Made by a program: the position numbers and the translations under genes. From Maribellus sediminis (GTDB lineage: Bacteria; Bacteroidota; Bacteroidia; Bacteroidales; Prolixibacteraceae): 64,000 nt of DNA. Below the pieces are notes generated by a model. The model did not search any database and was not told where the DNA came from. It worked only from the letters and a program-made list of their open reading frames with translations. Positions 59,459 to 64,000 of this stretch are shown here, in pieces; within the stretch, counting starts at the first letter, position 1; each line of letters begins with the position of its first letter. The stretch spans positions 1,116,001 to 1,180,000 of the forward strand of contig NZ_WXUB01000001.1 in NCBI RefSeq assembly GCF_011799805.1, given 5' to 3'.

Positions 59459-59553
59459 ACCACAAAGTCGCTCTAAGTCCGGCTCAAGGTCTCACGAAGT
59501 TAATAGTAAAAACTTTGCGGTTCTTCGTGAAAGACTCCGTGCTACTTTGTGGT
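59459..59553. repeat. Nested inverted repeat between the two cyclase-like genes
   Basis: ACCACAAAG (59459-59467) and CTTTGTGGT (59545-59553) enclose TCACGAAG (59492-59499) and CTTCGTGA (59523-59530), all perfect pairs. It lies in the 178-nt gap before the cyclase gene and looks like a Bacteroidota REP-like palindromic element rather than an operator. Confidence 0.55.
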
Positions 59554-59602
59554 AAAAGTTAAGAATCGACAGGACTTTGGGAACATAAAAAGTATGCAGT
59601 GA

Positions 59603-61402
59603 ATGAAAAATATGACTGATCTTGAAATACGGTTTAAGGAGCTAAGCGAAATACTTCTCTCAGAAATGAATGAAGACGGTTTCTGGTCGGGGCAATTATC
59701 GTCGAGTGCCCTGGGAGTTGCTGTGGCTGTTGCAGCACTTCATTTTTACGATTCCGAAGAGAATGCTGCGCAAATTAAGGCCGGATTAAGCTGGTTAACA
59801 AGCAACTTAAATACCGACGGAAGTTATGGCGACACTCCGGAAAGTCCGGGGAATATTTCAACTACTTTACTGGTTTATGCAGCTTTGAATCTCTATTCAA
59901 ATGAAGATGAAAATATTGCTGCTGTTCAGAAACAATCGGAGGACTGGTTGCTTGCGCAAAACATTAATCTGCGAACCGGCGATGTAGCAACAGCAATTCT
60001 TGCTCATTATAAAACCGATTATACTTTTTCTGTTCCGATACTTACCATGTGTGCCTTGTGTGGAATTCCCGAGAAAGATGGTTTTCAACGTATTCCGCAA
60101 TTGCCTTTCGAGCTGGCATTGATGCCACAGAAATTCTACCGTATGTTGAATTTAAGCGTGGTGAGTTACGCGATTCCGGCGCTAATCGCAGTGGGAATTG
60201 TAATCCTGAAAAAGAAAAGATCAGGCAAAATTGGCAAATGGATAAGAGGCGGAGCCGAAAAGAAAGCTTTGAAAATTTTACAGAAATCGATGCCCGAGAG
60301 CGGAGGTTTCCTTGAAGCCATTCCACTAACTGCTTTTGTCGCTTTAAGCCTGATCCACGCCGGTTATCGTGATTTGGATGTGGTGGAAAAAGGAATTGCT
60401 TTTCTGAAACGTACTCAACGCGAAGACGGTGGCTGGCCAATCGATATCGATCTTTCAACCTGGGTCACCACGTTAAGCATCAAAGCGCTGGGAAACAGAA
60501 AGGATGAAGTGCTGGCAGAACAACAGCAAAATAAACTGACAAAACATTTAAAATCGGTTCAGAATAAAATCGTTCATCCTTTTAACGGCACTTCGCCGGG
60601 TGGTTGGGGCTGGACCAACTATTCAGGCTCGGTGCCGGATTGCGATGATACACCGGGGGCGATCCTTGCCCTGCTTCGATTGAATGCTCCTGAGAATGTG
60701 AAACATGAAGTGATTGCTGGTGTTGAATGGCTTTTTGAACTGCAGAATTCGGATGGAGGTTTTCCGACCTTTACAAAAGGTTGGGGGAAATTGCCTTTCG
60801 ACCAGAGTTGTGCCGACTTAACCGGGCATTGTTTACTGGCCCTGGCTACCGCCAGGTCGGTATATAAAAGCGAAATGCCGGCTGATTTTGTTTTAAGGCT
60901 GAACAATGCACTTCGCAATGCTTTTGAATACCTGCGAAAACATCAGCAGAAAAACGGAGCCTGGCTGCCACTTTGGTTCGGAAATCAGTGGGAAAGGGCC
61001 CACCAGAATCCGGTTTACGGAACTGCCCGTGTATTGGCGTATTTAAAGGAAGCGCTTTTGGCCGAGGAGGATGATCTGGCATTTCAGGAAGAACTGGCAA
61101 CATTAATACCTTCAGCCGAAAGATTCCTGGTTGAGGTTCAGAATGAAGACGGTAGTTGGGGAGGAGCCAAAAGCATTAACGGCACTATTGAGGAAACAGC
61201 ACTGAGCGTTACTGCACTTGCCGACAGTAAGCATAAGAATGCCTGCGAGGAAGGCCTGAAATGGCTGGACGAAACCTTCAGACAAAACGGATTGAAGTCA
61301 GCTCCAGTCGGCTTATATTTTGCTTCATTGTGGTACGACGAAAAATTATACCCGCTGACTGCTTATCTCGAGGCGATCACAAAAAGCTTACAAACCAAAT
61401 AG
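59603..61402 (+). CDS. Squalene/hopene-cyclase-like terpene cyclase
   Basis: 599 residues, close to squalene-hopene cyclase (about 630). QW-type repeats recur: QREDGGWPID, QNSDGGFPTF, QQKNGAWLPLW, QNEDGSWGG. The class II acid motif DxDD reads Asp346-Cys-Asp348-Asp349 (VPDCDDTPGA), with Asp348 the expected proton donor. A hydrophobic stretch near 188-206 (PALIAVGIVILKKKR) could anchor it in the membrane. The Trp/Tyr aromatic cavity was not checked residue by residue, so the product is unknown: a hopanoid or another cyclised isoprenoid. It follows the polyprenyl synthase operon after a 178-nt gap. A second ATG lies 9 nt downstream. Confidence 0.9.
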   Translation: MKNMTDLEIRFKELSEILLSEMNEDGFWSGQLSSSALGVAVAVAALHFYDSEENAAQIKAGLSWLTSNLNTDGSYGDTPESPGNISTTLLVYAALNLYSNEDENIAAVQKQSEDWLLAQNINLRTGDVATAILAHYKTDYTFSVPILTMCALCGIPEKDGFQRIPQLPFELALMPQKFYRMLNLSVVSYAIPALIAVGIVILKKKRSGKIGKWIRGGAEKKALKILQKSMPESGGFLEAIPLTAFVALSLIHAGYRDLDVVEKGIAFLKRTQREDGGWPIDIDLSTWVTTLSIKALGNRKDEVLAEQQQNKLTKHLKSVQNKIVHPFNGTSPGGWGWTNYSGSVPDCDDTPGAILALLRLNAPENVKHEVIAGVEWLFELQNSDGGFPTFTKGWGKLPFDQSCADLTGHCLLALATARSVYKSEMPADFVLRLNNALRNAFEYLRKHQQKNGAWLPLWFGNQWERAHQNPVYGTARVLAYLKEALLAEEDDLAFQEELATLIPSAERFLVEVQNEDGSWGGAKSINGTIEETALSVTALADSKHKNACEEGLKWLDETFRQNGLKSAPVGLYFASLWYDEKLYPLTAYLEAITKSLQTK

Positions 61403-61517
61403 TCTTATTCTTTCTGTACTACTACTCACTGATTTCCTAAATTCTTTTTCGCCGATTCCTCATTATTTTGATGTCAGAAAGTCATAATTTAGATAGATAC
61501 TAAATTATCGTAAACCA

Positions 61518-61548
61518 TTGGTCAAATGAGAGATTGATTCTATTTTTA
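61518..61548 (+). promoter_or_regulatory. Candidate promoter of the PQQ-like pair
   Basis: TTG (61518-61520), 20 nt, TATTTTTA (61541-61548): a Bacteroidota-type promoter with one mismatch in the -7 box, about 25 nt before the ATG at 61574. The rest of the 171-nt gap shows nothing else. Confidence 0.4.
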
Positions 61549-61573
61549 GGGGCTTATCACAATAACCTAAGTC

Positions 61574-62785
61574 ATGAGAAAGAAGACAATTTTATCCTTA
61601 TTTTTTATACTGATTTTTACCTCGGCATCACTGGCTCAAAAACCAACCGTTTGGCGGGGAGGAAACAATGGTGTTTATGCCGAAACTGGCTTATTACAAG
61701 CCTGGCCTGAAAACGGCCCCGAAATTCTGTGGTCGTATGAAGAACTGGGAGAAGGTCATTCCTCTCCTGTTTTTGCCAACGACAAAATTTATCTTACCGG
61801 AATGGTGGATGGCGAAGGTTTCATTTTTGTGCTGTCACAGGATGGAAAGCTCTTGTGGAAAAAGTCGTATGGCAAGGAATTTACAGATAGTTATCCGGGT
61901 GCACGTTCATCGGTTGTAGTGGATGGCGACCTCATGTATGTATACAGCGGCTATGGTGTTTTAAGCTGCATGGACTCCGGTAACGGGGATGTGAAATGGA
62001 CAAAAAATGCATTTGAAGATTTTGACGGTGCAAATATTACCTGGGGAGTTACTGAGACAGTAGTAATCGATGGTGATATACTTTATTTTACTCCCGGTGG
62101 AAAGAAGAACAACGTAGTGGCTCTGAACCGTTTTAATGGAGACCTTATCTGGACTTCAGCAGGAAAAGGCGAGCTTTCTGCATACTGCACTCCTCTGTTG
62201 GTTGAACTTCCGGCGAGAAAACTTTTGGTTACACACACTGCCGATCATATCCTCGGACTTGATGCAAAAACAGGGCAGTTGCTTTGGGATTTTCCGCATA
62301 CCAACCGCTGGAAGGTACATGCCAATACTCCGATATTCTACAACGGTGGTTTGTTTTGTTTTAGCGGATACGGTCAGGGTGGCGTAAAACTCAATTTAAG
62401 TGTGGACGGAAGCAGCATAACAAAAGCCTGGACAAAAACCGAACTCGACAGCCGAATGGGAGGAATGGTGGTTGTTGACGGTTACCTCTACGGATCGGGC
62501 GACAATGCCCGCGAGTGGCGTTGCGTAAACTGGGAAACCGGTGAAGAAACCTACGCTGCCAAAGACATTGCCAAAGGCGTCACCATTTATGCCGATGGAA
62601 TGTTGTATTGCTACAGCGAGCGCGGTGAACTGGCACTGGTGAAAGCCGATCCGAAAGCTTTCGAAATTGTTAGCAAAACTAAGGTTGAGCTGGGAAGTGC
62701 TCAACACTGGGCGCATCCTGTCATCAATAACGGACGCCTGTTCGTTCACCACGGCAATGCTTTGATTGCCTATAAAATTAAATAA
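61574..62785 (+). CDS. Secreted PQQ-like beta-propeller protein
   Basis: 403 residues with a signal peptide ending near SLAQKPT. Propeller blades with Trp-docking repeats are seen (FVLSQDGKLLWKKSYG, MDSGNGDVKWTK, LNRFNGDLIWTS, LDAKTGQLLWDF, NWETGEETYAAK). It is a PQQ_2-type propeller without confirmed PQQ-binding residues. It is followed after 108 nt by a paralogue at 62894; conserved WRG and GLLQAWPENGP segments are shared by both. A periplasmic or surface role in sugar handling is presumed. Confidence 0.85.
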   Translation: MRKKTILSLFFILIFTSASLAQKPTVWRGGNNGVYAETGLLQAWPENGPEILWSYEELGEGHSSPVFANDKIYLTGMVDGEGFIFVLSQDGKLLWKKSYGKEFTDSYPGARSSVVVDGDLMYVYSGYGVLSCMDSGNGDVKWTKNAFEDFDGANITWGVTETVVIDGDILYFTPGGKKNNVVALNRFNGDLIWTSAGKGELSAYCTPLLVELPARKLLVTHTADHILGLDAKTGQLLWDFPHTNRWKVHANTPIFYNGGLFCFSGYGQGGVKLNLSVDGSSITKAWTKTELDSRMGGMVVVDGYLYGSGDNAREWRCVNWETGEETYAAKDIAKGVTIYADGMLYCYSERGELALVKADPKAFEIVSKTKVELGSAQHWAHPVINNGRLFVHHGNALIAYKIK

Positions 62786-62893
62786 CAGTCAAACTGCTCA
62801 ACTTCGCTTTGAAGCTGGTATTTAACTCAGTAATTTGAATATTGAGCAGACTTAAAATAAGTTTGAACGTACATTTAACCAAAACCATAAACC

Positions 62894-64000
62894 ATGAAGT
62901 ATTTATTAACCACAGCATTACTGATTTTCTTAGGAGCCGGTATCAAAGCTCAGGTCGTTCAGTGGCGGGGGCCTGCCCGCGACGGTCAATTCACCGAAAC
63001 CGGGTTGTTAAAGCAGTGGCCTGAAGATGGTCCCGCGCAAGTACTCGAAGTAGAAGGAATTGGGAAAGGTTATTCTTCTGCCATTTTCGAGAATGGAATG
63101 ATCTATACTTCAGGAATGATCGATACAATGGACTATCTGACTGCCATCAATCCCGATGGTTCTTTTAAGTGGCAGGTAGCTTACGGACGGTCGTGGAATA
63201 AGTCGTTTCCCGATACCCGCAGTACTCCTGTTATTGAAGAAAACCGCATTTATGTGCAGAGTGGTACAGGCCAGGTTTCCTGTATCGACAAAGAAACCGG
63301 AAAGGCCATCTGGGAAGTTGATGTTGACAAAGATTTTAACGGAGAATATCATATCTGGGGAAATTCAGAAACGGTGTTATTGTGCGACGACAAAGTGATT
63401 GTTTCTCCCGGAGGACAGGAAACCAGCATTGTGGCACTGGATAAAATGACCGGCAAAGAAATCTGGCAAACCAAATCGTTGGGTGGCCCGCGTGCATACG
63501 CTTCGGCTACCATCTACGAATGGAACGGATTGCGTTACATCCTTGCAGTAATTGGAACCGATTTAATGGCTATTGTTCCCGAAACTGGGGAGATTGCCTG
63601 GAGCTACCGGTACTGGGATTCAGAAAAATGGGATCAGAACGGATTGATCTGGACCAACACTCCTACATTCAGCAACAACACTATTTTCCTGACCATGGGT
63701 TACGATTATCCGGCGGTGATGCTGGAAATGGACTCAACCGGAACCTCGGTTTCAGAAAAATTTGTCGACCATACTTTCGATAACCACCATCACGGTGTAA
63801 TTCTCAATGACGGTTATTTGTATGGTTCGAACTGGTTCGATAATAAACGTGGCCGCTGGGTATGCATGAAATGGGATACCGGCGAAATAAAATACGTTAC
63901 CGATTGGGATACAAAAGGAGCCATGGTGATGGCCGATGGATTATTGTATTGCTACAACGAGCGCGGAAGTGTTGGCTTGGTGAAACCCGATCCGGATGGT
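62894..64000 (+). CDS. PQQ-like beta-propeller protein, 3' end beyond the window
   Basis: The ATG at 62894 opens a frame of 369 codons that runs off the window. It has a signal peptide (MKYLLTTALLIFLGAGIKAQ) and the same pattern as 61574-62785: VVQWRGPARDGQFTETGLLKQWPEDGP, then IDKETGKAIWEV, LDKMTGKEIWQT, VPETGEIAWSYR. It is a tandem paralogue. No stop is visible, so the true length is unknown. Function presumed as for its neighbour. Confidence 0.85.
   Translation, partial: MKYLLTTALLIFLGAGIKAQVVQWRGPARDGQFTETGLLKQWPEDGPAQVLEVEGIGKGYSSAIFENGMIYTSGMIDTMDYLTAINPDGSFKWQVAYGRSWNKSFPDTRSTPVIEENRIYVQSGTGQVSCIDKETGKAIWEVDVDKDFNGEYHIWGNSETVLLCDDKVIVSPGGQETSIVALDKMTGKEIWQTKSLGGPRAYASATIYEWNGLRYILAVIGTDLMAIVPETGEIAWSYRYWDSEKWDQNGLIWTNTPTFSNNTIFLTMGYDYPAVMLEMDSTGTSVSEKFVDHTFDNHHHGVILNDGYLYGSNWFDNKRGRWVCMKWDTGEIKYVTDWDTKGAMVMADGLLYCYNERGSVGLVKPDPDG

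Noticed and set aside
1-64000. CRISPR arrays, tRNA or rRNA genes, insertion sequences
   Set aside because: No regular direct repeats with spacers, no tRNA cloverleaf cores, no rRNA-like conserved segments and no transposase motifs were found by eye; a covariance-model scan would be decisive.

Overview
This window comes from a member of the Bacteroidota. The signs are leaderless or SD-poor starts, promoters of the TTG / TAnnTTTG type, Bacteroidota-style lipoproteins, a typA-type GTPase, kdsA, an ECF sigma / anti-sigma / DUF4252 set and a MoxR-DUF58 operon. Genes for GH29 fucosidase, sialidase-fold and PQQ-like propeller proteins suggest a free-living polymer degrader of the Marinilabiliales/Prolixibacteraceae kind, but that family-level guess is weak. 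No rRNA, tRNA, CRISPR array, insertion sequence or prophage was seen.

Layout. 1-7 kb: surface and periplasmic proteins (two paralogous beta-barrel proteins, an IPT/kelch lipoprotein, a sialidase-fold lipoprotein) and an AGCS amino-acid/cation symporter. 7-15 kb: small proteins, Tex, an SpmA-SpmB fusion, Dabb and DinB proteins, kdsA and a small K+ channel. 14.86-15.39 kb: no convincing gene, but a promoter and a terminator-like hairpin frame what looks like a structured RNA of about 530 nt. 15.5-21.5 kb: fucosidase, then a spermidine module (arginine decarboxylase, carboxy(nor)spermidine dehydrogenase and decarboxylase). 21.5-26.7 kb: housekeeping enzymes.

26.8-37.2 kb is the most striking region. 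Two diverged saccharopine dehydrogenases flank an operon with a KamA-like radical-SAM aminomutase, both subunits of a PcaI/PcaJ-type 3-oxoadipate CoA-transferase, a GSAM/beta-amino-acid-type aminotransferase, a PcaF-type 3-oxoadipyl-CoA thiolase and an ALDH7 (alpha-aminoadipic semialdehyde dehydrogenase). No aromatic-ring-cleavage genes are present. The simplest reading is a lysine catabolic route I do not know from the literature: lysine -> saccharopine -> 2-aminoadipate semialdehyde -> 2-aminoadipate -> 3-aminoadipate -> 3-oxoadipate -> 3-oxoadipyl-CoA -> succinyl-CoA + acetyl-CoA. In the aminomutase, the two Asp residues that hold the lysine side chain in true KamA appear to be Arg401 and Met439, which suits a substrate with a distal carboxylate.

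37-46 kb: an exonuclease/phosphatase-family protein and a PQQ-like lipoprotein diverge around a perfect palindrome. Next come a BlaI repressor with a 1,415-residue BlaR1/M56-type protein carrying a 185-residue tandem duplication, and a sigma / anti-sigma / DUF4252 operon. 46-53 kb: RDD protein and a SpoIIM-DUF4129-DUF4350-MoxR-DUF58 operon. 53-55 kb: typA. 55-61.4 kb: a probable isoprenoid cluster with a ferredoxin-like protein, a radical SAM protein, a DUF116-polyprenyl synthase fusion, an alpha/alpha-barrel prenyltransferase-like protein and a squalene/hopene-cyclase-like protein with a DxDD motif. The window ends in two tandem PQQ-like propeller proteins, the second cut by the window edge.
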